A stretch of DNA of 24,599 bases from JASBZA01 sp964345295 (GCA_964345295.1 CAYFQG010000020.1:1-24599), one strand, 5' to 3'. Shown: positions 1 through 7,094, numbered from the stretch's first letter. Translations and numbers: made by a program. The notes: generated by a model from the sequence alone, not told the origin.

Positions 1-2
1 AG

Positions 3-245
3 GATGGCAAGGTAGACCCATATAAGCTTACCTTTGTATATAAGACTGGCTTTAAAGATGGATTAAATGGGGAGGAGTTTAAATCATCTAGAAAAAATGC
101 TAGTGCTAAAAACAAGACAATAGGAAAAGACCCTGCTAAATTGTCTTCCTATACTAATAACCATGTAAATAAATCATCTTCCCATAGTAGTGATGACACA
201 AGAGGTTACAGCGGATTCGTCCGGCGAATGGAAGTTCTCCTTTGA
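3..245 (+). pseudogene. AT-rich upstream remnant of a surface protein, out of frame with the Cna-B gene
   Basis: This frame is open from the left edge to a TGA at 243-245. It reads as a lysine-, serine- and asparagine-rich polypeptide, including DPYKLTFVYKTG and later KLSSYTNNH. Base composition up to about 185 is clearly more AT-rich than the Cna-B sequence after it. From about 190 this frame only reads the Cna-B DNA out of register, so the meaningful protein moves to another frame. The Cna-B frame itself has a TAA at 172-174. The remnant is therefore either the 5' part of the same gene separated by a frameshift, or unrelated DNA joined by recombination. I do not recognise a family for it. 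Confidence 0.4.
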
Positions 246-963
246 TGACTTACCTTTGAGAAGTGCATCAGGTGAAAGGATTAGCTACACCTTAAGAGAA
301 GATAAGGTGCCGGGCTATACGCAGGAGATTGACCAAGTCAATTACAAGATTATCAATACCCACGTGCCCGAAGAGTTGACCATACCGGTTCTTAAAGTCT
401 GGGACGACGGTGACGATGTCGACAAGAAGCGTCCTCAAGATATTACAGTGGAACTTCTGGCGAATGATGAAGTGCTGGAGCGTTTGGTCTTATCCGAAGA
501 GAATGATTGGCAAGGCGCTTTCAATCATTTGGCCAAATTCTCTGAAGGAAAAGAAATTGCTTATGTTATTAGAGAAGTAGAGGTGGAAGGTTACGAAAGT
601 CGGATAGAAGGTTCGATAGAAGAGGGCTTTGTCATTAAGAATTTCTATAATCCGCAGTCGACAACAGAGCCGAGTGAGCCTTCTGATACAAGCGAGACGA
701 CCGCCTCTGAAACGACTAACACGAGCACGACGAACACCACAACAAGCGAAACGACCGGCCCGACGAACCCTACCGGAGTAAGCACACCGACAACTTCTCC
801 GACGCAGCCCGGACCTGCTCCCTCAGAGACAAAAGGGTCGGACAATGACCTCACCGGTACGGGTATCCGTGAACAAGGCTTGGTTGTAGGAAGTATTATA
901 CTTCTCACAGCAGCAGTCTTTATCCGCTTGAAACGAAAAATGAAGCAAAATCAGACAGACTAG
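190..963 (+). CDS. C-terminal fragment of Cna-B domain wall-anchored surface protein
   Basis: This is the end of a large secreted surface protein or adhesin. Residues 1-60 are the last part of one Cna-B domain (VTADSSGEW, ISYTLREDKVPGYT). Residues about 62-155 are a second Cna-B domain starting IPVLKVWDD and ending VIKNFYNPQ. Residues about 156-216 are a Thr/Ser/Pro/Glu linker, probably wall-spanning. L221-TGTG is followed by a hydrophobic segment and the basic tail RLKRKMK, the layout of a sortase sorting signal. The motif is LTGTG instead of LPxTG; one base change (CCC to ACC at 853) explains it. No RBS precedes the ATG and the first domain lacks its beginning, so this is a truncated or frame-broken gene rather than a genuine start. 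The family is clear; whether it is expressed is doubtful. Confidence 0.75.
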   Translation: MMTQEVTADSSGEWKFSFDDLPLRSASGERISYTLREDKVPGYTQEIDQVNYKIINTHVPEELTIPVLKVWDDGDDVDKKRPQDITVELLANDEVLERLVLSEENDWQGAFNHLAKFSEGKEIAYVIREVEVEGYESRIEGSIEEGFVIKNFYNPQSTTEPSEPSDTSETTASETTNTSTTNTTTSETTGPTNPTGVSTPTTSPTQPGPAPSETKGSDNDLTGTGIREQGLVVGSIILLTAAVFIRLKRKMKQNQTD

Positions 964-1005
964 TAAAAGTACATGCGTGTCTCATAATCAGAGATTAACG
1001 AAGTT

Positions 1006-1047
1006 AAAGTCCCTCAATCTTTCATCAGGAAGTGCGAGGGATTTTTT
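1006..1047 (+). terminator. Rho-independent terminator after the surface protein gene
   Basis: The arms TCCCTC (1010-1015) and GAGGGA (1036-1041) pair, and the stem extends outward through A/T pairs. Six T residues follow at 1042-1047. The loop is long, about 20 bases. Confidence 0.75.
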
Positions 1048-1067
1048 CGGCCTCAAAGCCGGTAGGG

Positions 1068-1073
1068 TATAAT
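1068..1073 (+). promoter_or_regulatory. Probable -10 box for the glycosyltransferase gene
   Basis: A perfect TATAAT lies about 40 bases upstream of the GT4 start and just after the preceding terminator. The -35 region at the expected spacing (about 1045-1050) is poor, so this is supported by the -10 box and position only. Confidence 0.4.
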
Positions 1074-1113
1074 ACGCTTACTATACGGGAAGCGACTCTT
1101 ATCAAATTTGCGT

Positions 1114-2130
1114 ATGAATAATGATTATTTAAAAGTACTTATCTACAAAGGCAACTACCAAGTCGTCAAAGAAAGCGGTGTGGGTAAGGCCATAGATCAT
1201 CAAGAGAGGGTTTTACAATCGGCCGGAGTCGATTTGGCCCAAGACTGGGATGACGACTGGTCCATCGTCCACATCAATACGGTTTTTCCGGATTCTGTCC
1301 GCCATGCGAAAAAAGCTAAAAAGATGGGCAGAAAGGTGGTCTATTACGGCCATTCAACAGAAGAAGACTTTCGAAATTCTTTTCACCTATCTAATGTTGT
1401 GGCTCCCTTATTTAAGAAGTGGATTTGTCATTGCTACAAGACCGGCGACGTCATCATTACGCCCAGCCCCTACTCGAAGAAACTACTGAAATCCTACGGT
1501 ATCGATAAACCTATCCACAATCTCTCGAACGGGATTGATACGGCATTCTTTAAGCCCGATCCGACAGCCAAAGCTCGGCTTATCGAGCGCTATCGCTTAA
1601 ATCCTCAACGTAAAATCGTTGTTTCCGTCGGCCTTTTTATTAAGCGTAAAGGCATCTTGGAGTTTCTGGCATTGGCCAAAGACATGCCCGATGTCCAGTT
1701 CGTTTGGTTCGGCCACACCGACCTTAAGCTGATTCCCAAAGAAGTCAGCCAAGCCATCCGCAATAAGCCTTCCAATGTTCTTTTTCCCGGTTACGTGTCG
1801 AGCGAGGTTTTGCGCGATGCTTACTGTGGAGCGGATTGCTTCTTATTTTTAAGTCACGAAGAAACCGAAGGCATCGTGGTCTTAGAGGCTTTGGCCTGTG
1901 AGGCTCCGACTATTGTGCGCGATATACCGGTCTATAAGCCCTGGCTGGTCGACGGCCAATCTGTTTTCATGGTTCAAGATGATGCAGAGGCCAAAGCGAG
2001 GCTTAGAACTATCCTTTCCGGCCAAAGTCCGGACCTATCTCAAGGTGCAAGAGACCTTGCCTTATCTCGCTCGCTTCAAGAGGTGGGGAAGGCGTTAATT
2101 GCTATCTATGAAAAGGAAGGCTTAGTCTAA
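1114..2130 (+). CDS. GT4-family glycosyltransferase, probably diacylglycerol glucosyltransferase-like
   Basis: This is a retaining GT-B glycosyltransferase of family 4. The N-terminal half contains VVYYGHSTEEDFRNSF and then LSNGIDTAFF, which resembles Gram-positive alpha-monoglucosyl-diacylglycerol synthases, from memory. The C-terminal nucleotide-sugar domain has VVSVGLFIKRKG, VLFPGYVSSEVL and the family's E-x7-E motif in HEETEGIVVLEALA. At about 338 residues it is a normal length, with no membrane span or signal, so it should act on the cytoplasmic face of the membrane. A likely role is glycolipid or lipoteichoic acid anchor synthesis, but the acceptor cannot be read from sequence. I chose ATG 1114; an in-frame TTG at 1108 is possible and no strong RBS decides between them. 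The last 9 bases overlap the convergent mutY end. Confidence 0.8.
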   Translation: MNNDYLKVLIYKGNYQVVKESGVGKAIDHQERVLQSAGVDLAQDWDDDWSIVHINTVFPDSVRHAKKAKKMGRKVVYYGHSTEEDFRNSFHLSNVVAPLFKKWICHCYKTGDVIITPSPYSKKLLKSYGIDKPIHNLSNGIDTAFFKPDPTAKARLIERYRLNPQRKIVVSVGLFIKRKGILEFLALAKDMPDVQFVWFGHTDLKLIPKEVSQAIRNKPSNVLFPGYVSSEVLRDAYCGADCFLFLSHEETEGIVVLEALACEAPTIVRDIPVYKPWLVDGQSVFMVQDDAEAKARLRTILSGQSPDLSQGARDLALSRSLQEVGKALIAIYEKEGLV

Positions 2131-3345
2131 GTAAAGGCCTTGGTCCACAACCAGGTCTCTGAGGCCTGTCATAGAAGAAGAGAAGGCCAAATCCATAACG
2201 CTTTCGGCAGCAAGCCAGTGGTAGCTATGGTCACTTTCTTGTAAGACAAAGTCTTCATGGATATTTTCTGAATTTTGCCCCAAGCAAATCACGTAGGGTT
2301 CAATATTCCAGATAAGGTGAGAAAAGACATGGCGGTAAGCTTTGAGTTGGCGTATAGAGGAGACCCGGTAAGACCTATCTTCTAAGTAGGTCCTGATTTC
2401 GTCTGTATCTCTGACACCTTCCAGCAAGGGAAATTGCCACAAGCCTGCCAAGAGGCCTTGACTAGGTCTTTGCTCAACCGCAAAGCACTTTATATCTTCT
2501 CGGTAGAGAAGTAAAAGGCTATAGTACTCTTCTTTTTTTACGGTTTTCCCTTTAGGTAAAGGGTATTCGTAGACACTGTTGTAGCTATAAGCCAGGCAAT
2601 CTTCTTTGACCGGGCATTGGGTACAGCAAGCGCTTTTGGCCTTGCAAATCAAAGCGCCTAGCTCAATTAAGGCTTCGTTCAATGGGCCCGGACGGAAATC
2701 TCTTGTTTTGCTTGAGTTAGCATTGTTTTCTAATACTTCCATATAGTGATTGAGCTGTTTTTGACAATCTTTTAGAGACTTGGGATCTCCGGCGGTCCAT
2801 TCCGTCTGACTTAAACGGCTGAGGACTCTTAAAACATTGGCGTCCACCGCCCCGACGGCTTCTTCCGAGGTATAAGAGGCAATAGCGGCAGCTGTATAGG
2901 GGCCGATGCCGGGCAGCTTAATGAGTTCTTTATAGGAGCTAGGGAAGACGCCTAGATAGGTGTCGCATATAAGACGCGCGGTTTTTAAAATATTTCGGGC
3001 TCTGGAGTAATAGCCCAGACCTTCCCAGGCTTTTAAAACCTGATCTTCGGAAGCTTGGGCCAAAGCCTTTACTGTGGGCCATTTCTCCATCCAGCTTTCA
3101 AAATAAGGGATAACCGTTTCCACTTGGGTCTGCTGGAGCATAATCTCGGAAATCCAAACCCGGTAAGGCGTACGAGGTGAAAGCCGCCAAGGTAGATCAC
3201 GCTTGTTTTGGTCAAACCAGTCCATTAAGTGTCTATATGTTCTGATGATTCTAATATTGTCGTTTGTCTGATCCATGGGACTATTGTAATGGATAAAGGC
3301 CGAATTATGATAAGCACTTTGTGACAACAGAACTTTCCGACTCAT
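2122..3345 (-). CDS. mutY: A/G-specific adenine DNA glycosylase MutY
   Basis: MutY removes adenine mispaired with 8-oxoguanine in base-excision repair. The catalytic glutamate is E67 in WISEIMLQQTQVE. The helix-hairpin-helix motif LPGIGPYTAAAIAS is followed by VDANV with the conserved Asp. The [4Fe-4S] cluster ligands are C234, C241, C244 and C250, spaced C-x6-C-x2-C-x5-C as in the family. The C-terminal third (about 275-400) fits the NUDIX-like 8-oxoG recognition domain. At 407 residues it is slightly long. The first 23 residues are not typical, and the family usually starts near the Met at residue 24 (codon 3274-3276), so the true start may be there; no clear RBS supports either site. It converges on the GT4 gene. 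Confidence 0.92.
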   Translation of the reverse strand: MSRKVLLSQSAYHNSAFIHYNSPMDQTNDNIRIIRTYRHLMDWFDQNKRDLPWRLSPRTPYRVWISEIMLQQTQVETVIPYFESWMEKWPTVKALAQASEDQVLKAWEGLGYYSRARNILKTARLICDTYLGVFPSSYKELIKLPGIGPYTAAAIASYTSEEAVGAVDANVLRVLSRLSQTEWTAGDPKSLKDCQKQLNHYMEVLENNANSSKTRDFRPGPLNEALIELGALICKAKSACCTQCPVKEDCLAYSYNSVYEYPLPKGKTVKKEEYYSLLLLYREDIKCFAVEQRPSQGLLAGLWQFPLLEGVRDTDEIRTYLEDRSYRVSSIRQLKAYRHVFSHLIWNIEPYVICLGQNSENIHEDFVLQESDHSYHWLAAESVMDLAFSSSMTGLRDLVVDQGLYLD

Positions 3346-3370
3346 AAAGAGCTTTTAATATATTAGGGAC

Positions 3371-3399
3371 TTGCATATATAGTGTTTTTGTGAGAGAAT
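3371..3399 (+). promoter_or_regulatory. Candidate promoter of the infC leader
   Basis: TTGCAT (3371-3376) is 17 bases upstream of GAGAAT (3394-3399), and TG precedes the -10 as an extended element. Matches to consensus are moderate. The position fits a leader of about 150 bases before infC and lies between the divergent mutY and infC genes. Confidence 0.35.
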
Positions 3400-3404
3400 G
3401 CTTT

Positions 3405-3534
3405 CCGTACGTCAAGAAGAATTCGTTCTCGCCTTAAGCTTAAGTGAAAAGGCTAATAGTTGTTTAAAAGGTAGTCCCCGGTGGACGACTTTTCTTAACT
3501 TGTGTGAGCGGATTCGGATTGAATCCGTTTTTTT
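3405..3534 (+). promoter_or_regulatory. infC leader with transcription attenuator (probable L20-type autoregulation)
   Basis: The untranslated leader of the infC-rpmI-rplT operon carries an intrinsic terminator just before the infC RBS: CGGATTC (3509-3515) pairs with GAATCCG (3521-3527), with a 5-base loop and seven Ts at 3528-3534. Upstream are further foldable parts: GCCTT (3431-3435) with AAGGC (3449-3453), and a hairpin at 3466-3493 pairing AAAAG with CTTTT and GTCC with GGAC around an internal loop. In Bacillus subtilis this operon is controlled by premature termination in the leader through ribosomal protein L20. The same control is inferred here from architecture; I could not match the L20-binding fold base by base. 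Confidence 0.7.
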
Positions 3535-3556
3535 ATTATTATAGGAGGTTAGAACC

Positions 3557-4081
3557 ATAGCTAAGAAAAACACAGACCAGACCTTAATTAACCGGGACAT
3601 CCCTTTTTCCCAAGTCCGTGTCGTAAATGAAATGGGTGAGATGGTAGGGGTTATCCCCCTGGAACAGGCCCTGTCCATGGCGGCATCCGCTAACTTAGAC
3701 CTGGTTTTGGTCAATGCCAACGAGAAGAATCCCGTCGCTAAGATTATGGATTACGGCAAGTACCAATACGAGCAGTCCAAGCGCGAGAAGCAAGCTAGGA
3801 AGGCGCAGAAGAAAATCGAAGTAAAAGAAGTCGGTCTCAAACTTACAACCGATGTCCATGATTTCGAGACCAAGGTACGCCACGCGAATCGCTTTATCAA
3901 CGACGGCAACCGAGTTAAGGTGAACATCCGTTTCAGAGGTCGGGAGATGGCCCATAGAGATCAAGGTTATGAGGTCATGGAGCGTTTTGCTCAAGCTATG
4001 GAGGACGTGGCTCAGGTTGATAAGAACCCCAAGATAGAAGGCCGTAACATGGTCATGTATCTGGAGCCCAAGAGAGATTAA
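3557..4081 (+). CDS. infC: Translation initiation factor IF-3, with ATA start codon
   Basis: IF-3 binds the 30S subunit, keeps subunits apart and checks the initiator tRNA and start codon. The open frame extends well upstream of the first ATG (3632), which would delete the conserved N-domain start. The frame contains INRDIPFSQVRVVNE, the expected IF-3 beginning. An excellent AGGAGG at 3543-3548 sits 8 bases before ATA at 3557, with no ATG, GTG or TTG nearby, so I take ATA as the start, giving 174 residues, the usual IF-3 length. Rare start codons (AUU in Escherichia coli) are known for infC because IF-3 discriminates against them and so represses itself. The linker (SKREKQARKAQKK) and C-domain (KEVGLKLTTDVHDFETK, IRFRGREMAH) are intact. 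It leads the rpmI-rplT operon. Confidence 0.93.
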   Translation: MAKKNTDQTLINRDIPFSQVRVVNEMGEMVGVIPLEQALSMAASANLDLVLVNANEKNPVAKIMDYGKYQYEQSKREKQARKAQKKIEVKEVGLKLTTDVHDFETKVRHANRFINDGNRVKVNIRFRGREMAHRDQGYEVMERFAQAMEDVAQVDKNPKIEGRNMVMYLEPKRD

Positions 4082-4126
4082 GTTCGCAACGTGTGAAAAC
4101 GTCTAGATAATTAGGAGGATATTATT

Positions 4127-4327
4127 ATGCCAAAGCAAAAAACACATACCGCATCCAGCAAGCGTTTCCGCCTGTCCGGTTCGGGAAAACCCGTTCGTTC
4201 CAGAGGTGCCAAGAAGCACAAGGCTACTTGCAAGAGCACTAAGCAAAAGCGCAACCTGAGAGGTGTCACCATTGCATCTAAGGGTGACGAGAAGCGTATT
4301 AAGAACGCAATCCCTTACGCGAAATAG
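4127..4327 (+). CDS. rpmI: 50S ribosomal protein L35
   Basis: This is a 66-residue basic protein with the L35 N-terminus MPKQKTHTASSKRF and the internal signature GKPVRSRGAKKHK. It is a component of the large ribosomal subunit. A strong TTAGGAGG lies 8-9 bases upstream of the ATG. It sits 45 bases after infC and 34 bases before rplT, the conserved order, and no terminator separates the three genes. Confidence 0.96.
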   Translation: MPKQKTHTASSKRFRLSGSGKPVRSRGAKKHKATCKSTKQKRNLRGVTIASKGDEKRIKNAIPYAK

Positions 4328-4361
4328 CTTTAAGAACGGTAATACTAAGGAGGAAAATTAG

Positions 4362-4721
4362 ATGGCTAGAGTAAAAGGCGGTGTAACCGCTCGTGCAAGA
4401 CATAAGAAAGTTCTGAAGCTCGCTAAGGGCTACTACGGCAACAAGAGCATCCAATACAAGGTAGCGAACCAGCAGGTTATGAAATCCTTGAGCTATGCTT
4501 ACCGTGACCGTAAGCAAAAGAAGAGAGACTTCCGTCGTCTCTGGATTACCCGTATCAATGCTGCTTGCCGCATCAATGGCATTTCTTACAGCCGTTTCAT
4601 CAACGGTCTGAAGAAGGCAGGTATCGAGTTGGATCGTAAGATTTTGGCCGACATGGCTGTAAACGACCCCAAGGCATTTGTCATGGTGGTTGACCAGGCC
4701 AAAAACGCCTTATCGGCCTAA
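4362..4721 (+). CDS. rplT: 50S ribosomal protein L20
   Basis: L20 binds 23S rRNA early in large-subunit assembly and, in Firmicutes, represses its own operon through the leader mRNA. The 119-residue length is exactly typical. The sequence begins MARVKGGVTARARHKK and contains AKGYYGNKS, RRLWITRINAACR and GLKKAGIELDRK, all family hallmarks. AAGGAGG precedes the ATG. It is the last gene of the infC operon, followed by a strong terminator at 4753-4780. Confidence 0.96.
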   Translation: MARVKGGVTARARHKKVLKLAKGYYGNKSIQYKVANQQVMKSLSYAYRDRKQKKRDFRRLWITRINAACRINGISYSRFINGLKKAGIELDRKILADMAVNDPKAFVMVVDQAKNALSA

Positions 4722-4752
4722 AGGGTCCTAAGACTGTTTAAGAATTTTAGGA

Positions 4753-4780
4753 AGCCTCGCCTTCGGGTGGGGCTCTTTTT
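4753..4780 (+). terminator. Terminator of the infC-rpmI-rplT operon
   Basis: A 9-bp stem pairs AGCCTCGCC (4753-4761) with GGTGGGGCT (4766-4774) around a TTCG tetraloop, followed by CTTTTT. Two of the pairs are G-U wobbles in plus-strand RNA, so the element acts on the plus strand. Confidence 0.93.
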
Positions 4781-4785
4781 GTAAG

Positions 4786-5589
4786 ATGAACTTTATTTCA
4801 AGCAGACAAAACCAATGGATCAAAAGGCTTCTGGAGATGAAGCGAAAAAAGGGGCCCTGGGCCGACAAACTTTTCCTGGAGGGGCCTAAGCTCATTGAAG
4901 AAGCCCTTCAAGAAGGTTTGGAATTAGAGGCTCTTTTTATCCGGGAGTCCTATCCGGCAGAAGAATGGGAAACTTTATCAAAGCCAATCAATCCGGATAA
5001 GCTATGGATCTTAGAGGAAGGTCTTTTTAAGCAGGTCTCCGATACCAAATCCCCTCAGGGAATTATCGGTGTTTTTTCGAAGCCGCTCAACTTAAGCTGG
5101 GAGGATTTCAGAAAGGCCAAGCCGGGCCGAAACCCCGGCCGTATCCTGGTATTGGAAAATCTCCAAGACCCCGGCAATGTCGGTACGATGCTTAGGACAG
5201 CCTACGCTTTTAATTTCGGAGGAGCGGTTTTAATCGGTAAGACGGCCGACCCTTTCCAGCCCAAATGCCTTAGGTCAGGCATGGGGGCGGCTTTACACCT
5301 GCCTTTGTTCTTTATTGAGGATAGTGCTAAAGCCTTATCGCTTTTTAAAGAGCATGGCATCAGAAGTTTGGGTACGGCTATGGAAGGGCTGAGGCTTTCG
5401 GCCTACCCGTCCGACCGTTATTCAGATTTGGCCTTGTGGATTGGCAACGAGGGCCATGGTTTAATGCCTCAAACTTTAGAAGAGGTAGAAGACCTGATCT
5501 CTATTCCCATGCCCGGAGGCGCGGAGTCACTAAACGCCGGAGTCGCAGCTGGTATAATCATGTATAAGTTAAGTGAAGATTTATCTTGA
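4786..5589 (+). CDS. SpoU/TrmH-family RNA 2'-O-ribose methyltransferase
   Basis: This SAM-dependent methyltransferase of the trefoil-knot (SPOUT) class modifies ribose 2'-OH groups in rRNA or tRNA. The N-terminal ~100 residues form the RNA substrate-binding domain (RQNQWIKRL, FLEGPKLIEEAL). The catalytic domain shows motif 1 (LENLQDPGNVGTMLRTA), motif 2 (LWIGNEGHGL) and motif 3 (ISIPMPGGAESLNAGVAAGI). The 267-residue size suits the 23S rRNA group rather than the short TrmL type, but the target base is not readable. The ATG lies only 5 bases after the T-run of the upstream terminator and no Shine-Dalgarno is visible, which is odd. It is followed 24 bases later by the alcohol dehydrogenase. Confidence 0.88.
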   Translation: MNFISSRQNQWIKRLLEMKRKKGPWADKLFLEGPKLIEEALQEGLELEALFIRESYPAEEWETLSKPINPDKLWILEEGLFKQVSDTKSPQGIIGVFSKPLNLSWEDFRKAKPGRNPGRILVLENLQDPGNVGTMLRTAYAFNFGGAVLIGKTADPFQPKCLRSGMGAALHLPLFFIEDSAKALSLFKEHGIRSLGTAMEGLRLSAYPSDRYSDLALWIGNEGHGLMPQTLEEVEDLISIPMPGGAESLNAGVAAGIIMYKLSEDLS

Positions 5590-5613
5590 GAAAAAAGTAG
5601 AAGGAGTTTGACG

Positions 5614-6795
5614 ATGTTAGATTTTAATTTTTACAGCCCGACCAAGTTTTATTTTGGCCGCGACAGAGAAAAGGAAGTCGGTAAAGTCCTGAAAGAATGG
5701 GGAGGGACCAGAGTTCTGCTGCATTCGAGCGGCGGTTCATCCGAGAAGTCCGGTCTCATGGATCGGGTTCGCCAAGCCATGGATGCCGAAGGTATTTATT
5801 ATGTAGAGCTTAAAGGCGTTGTGCCCAATCCGCGTCTCAGCCTGGTGCGTGAAGGTATCGAGATTTGCCGTAAAGAGCAGTTGAATTTTGTTTTAGCCGT
5901 AGGCGGCGGTTCCGTCGTGGATTCGGCCAAAGCCATCGCACTGGGTGTGGACTACGAAGGCGATGTCTGGGATTTTTATTCCAAGCGTATTAAAGCCGGC
6001 AAGGTCCTTCCTATCGGTACAATTATTACCCTGGCCGCGACCGGTTCCGAAGCGTCCAACTCCTCGGTTATCACCAATACCGATGACCCGGACAACTGGA
6101 TTAAGACCGGTTTTAACGCCGATGAAATCAGGCCGACTTTCTCCATCATGAATCCGGAATTGACCTTTTCCTTGCCTAATTACCAGAAGGCGGCAGGGGC
6201 GACCGATATTATGGCCCATGCTTTGGAGCGTTATCTGACCAATACCGTGGATGTGGACTTAACGGACAAGCTGACCGAAGGCCTCATCCAAAGTGTGCTG
6301 AGCGCTATTCAAGAAGCCCTGGCCGATCCCGAAGACTATGAAGCCCATGCGACTTTGATGTGGGCGGGTACTTTGGCCCATAATAACTTATTAGGCTTAG
6401 GCAGGGAGCAAGATTGGGCTTCGCACCAGATCGAGCACCAGATTTCGGCCCACAACGATATGACCCACGGGGCAGGCTTAGCTGTCGTTATGCCGGCTTT
6501 TATGGCCTATACCTTGGATAAGCACGTTGACCGCTACTATCTTTTTGCGACCCGGGTGATGGGCGTTCAGCCGAATCCTTATCGCAAGAAGGATACGGCC
6601 AAAGAAGGCATCAGACGTTACAGAGACTTCCTCAGAAGTATCGGTATGCCGACTACTTTGGAAGAAATCGGTCTGAAGGAAGAAGACCTTCCTCAAGTTA
6701 TCAAGGGTGTCCACAAGAACAACGGCGATAAGACCGGCTATCTGCAGCCCCTGACGGAAGAAGATATTGTGGAGATGCTTAAGTTAGCGGTGTAA
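5614..6795 (+). CDS. Iron-type (group III) alcohol dehydrogenase, butanol dehydrogenase-like
   Basis: This is an NAD(P)H-dependent aldehyde/alcohol oxidoreductase, probably cytosolic and serving fermentation or aldehyde detoxification. The cofactor domain has VGGGSVVDSAKAIA and the central part AATGSEASNSSV. The metal ligands are visible as D198 and H202 (GATDIMAHALERY), H271 (DWASHQIEHQ) and H285 (MTHGAGLAVVMPA), with the same spacing as in YqhD/BdhA proteins. Length, about 393 residues, is typical. I chose ATG 5614 because AAGGAG (5601-5606) is 7 bases upstream; the in-frame TTG at 5608 would be too close. The metal could be iron or zinc, and the substrate is unknown. Confidence 0.93.
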   Translation: MLDFNFYSPTKFYFGRDREKEVGKVLKEWGGTRVLLHSSGGSSEKSGLMDRVRQAMDAEGIYYVELKGVVPNPRLSLVREGIEICRKEQLNFVLAVGGGSVVDSAKAIALGVDYEGDVWDFYSKRIKAGKVLPIGTIITLAATGSEASNSSVITNTDDPDNWIKTGFNADEIRPTFSIMNPELTFSLPNYQKAAGATDIMAHALERYLTNTVDVDLTDKLTEGLIQSVLSAIQEALADPEDYEAHATLMWAGTLAHNNLLGLGREQDWASHQIEHQISAHNDMTHGAGLAVVMPAFMAYTLDKHVDRYYLFATRVMGVQPNPYRKKDTAKEGIRRYRDFLRSIGMPTTLEEIGLKEEDLPQVIKGVHKNNGDKTGYLQPLTEEDIVEMLKLAV

Positions 6796-6824
6796 GGAGC
6801 GAACTTTTAGAGAGGTACTAGGAG

Positions 6825-6850
6825 AAGCCTCGACATTCGGGGCTTTTCCT
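6825..6850 (+). terminator. Terminator after the alcohol dehydrogenase gene
   Basis: AAGCCTCG (6825-6832) pairs with CGGGGCTT (6838-6845) around a 5-base loop, one pair being a wobble. The stem runs into a short, interrupted T tract. Confidence 0.75.
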
Positions 6851-6870
6851 TGAGGCATATAAATTCCGCA

Positions 6871-6913
6871 ACAAATAAAACAAAACCGGCAAGGAAGATA
6901 TCCTTGCCGGTTT
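6871..6913 (-). terminator. Terminator of the tRNA-Glu gene
   Basis: A perfect 13-bp inverted repeat (6883-6895 with 6901-6913, 5-base loop) lies 6 bases beyond the encoded CCA of the minus-strand tRNA. Read on the minus strand it is followed by a T-rich run (TGTTTTATTTG). The plus side has only three Ts, so it mainly serves the minus strand. Confidence 0.85.
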
Positions 6914-6919
6914 ATAATG

Positions 6920-6994
6920 TGGTGACCCTACCGAGGATCGAACTCGGGATTCCGCCGTGAGAGGGCGGCGTCTTGACCGCTTGACCATAGGGCC
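6920..6994 (-). tRNA. tRNA-Glu (anticodon CTC)
   Basis: The minus strand folds into a complete cloverleaf. The acceptor GGCCCTA pairs with TAGGGTC, with discriminator A and an encoded CCA. The D arm is GTC/GAC and the anticodon stem is CCGCC/GGCGG. The seven-base loop CTCTCAC has CTC at positions 34-36. The variable region is AATC, and the T stem is CCGAG/CTCGG with loop TTCGATC. Anticodon CTC reads GAG; the body resembles bacterial tRNA-Glu. It stands alone, antisense to the flanking genes, with its own promoter and terminator. Confidence 0.96.
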
Positions 6995-7011
6995 TCGTTA
7001 AGAGCCCGATT

Positions 7012-7040
7012 ATCTTAGCAGAAGAGAAACATATGTGCAA
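7012..7040 (-). promoter_or_regulatory. Promoter of the tRNA-Glu gene
   Basis: On the minus strand TTGCAC is followed after 17 bases by TAAGAT, with TG one base before it (extended -10). Transcription would begin about 10 bases before the mature tRNA 5' end at 6994. Confidence 0.6.
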
Positions 7041-7058
7041 GGGTTTTGAGACGAAATT

Positions 7059-7067
7059 TGGTACAAT
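7059..7067 (+). promoter_or_regulatory. Extended -10 promoter candidate for uvrA
   Basis: TGGTACAAT is a TGn extended -10 with a 5/6 match to TATAAT, about 80 bases before uvrA. No good -35 is present. It stands back to back with the tRNA promoter. I saw no obvious LexA box here. Confidence 0.45.
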
Positions 7068-7094
7068 ACGCATTCGCATTTGGATGCACGCATG

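Noticed and set aside
645..908. Open frame antisense to the Thr/Ser-rich linker of the Cna-B protein
   Set aside because: It is the Val/Ser-rich mirror of repeated ACN/TCN codons, has no RBS and no family resemblance.
3632..4081. infC starting at the first ATG (149 residues)
   Set aside because: It lacks an RBS at the right distance and cuts off conserved IF-3 N-terminal sequence that is present in frame back to ATA 3557.
6883..6913. Perfect stem as a terminator for the alcohol dehydrogenase
   Set aside because: The plus side lacks a T-run, and the gene already has its own terminator at 6825-6850; the T-rich side is on the minus strand after the tRNA.
6920..7000. tRNA-Glu as an integration site (att) of a mobile element
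   Set aside because: I found no second copy of its 3' end in the window and no integrase gene nearby.
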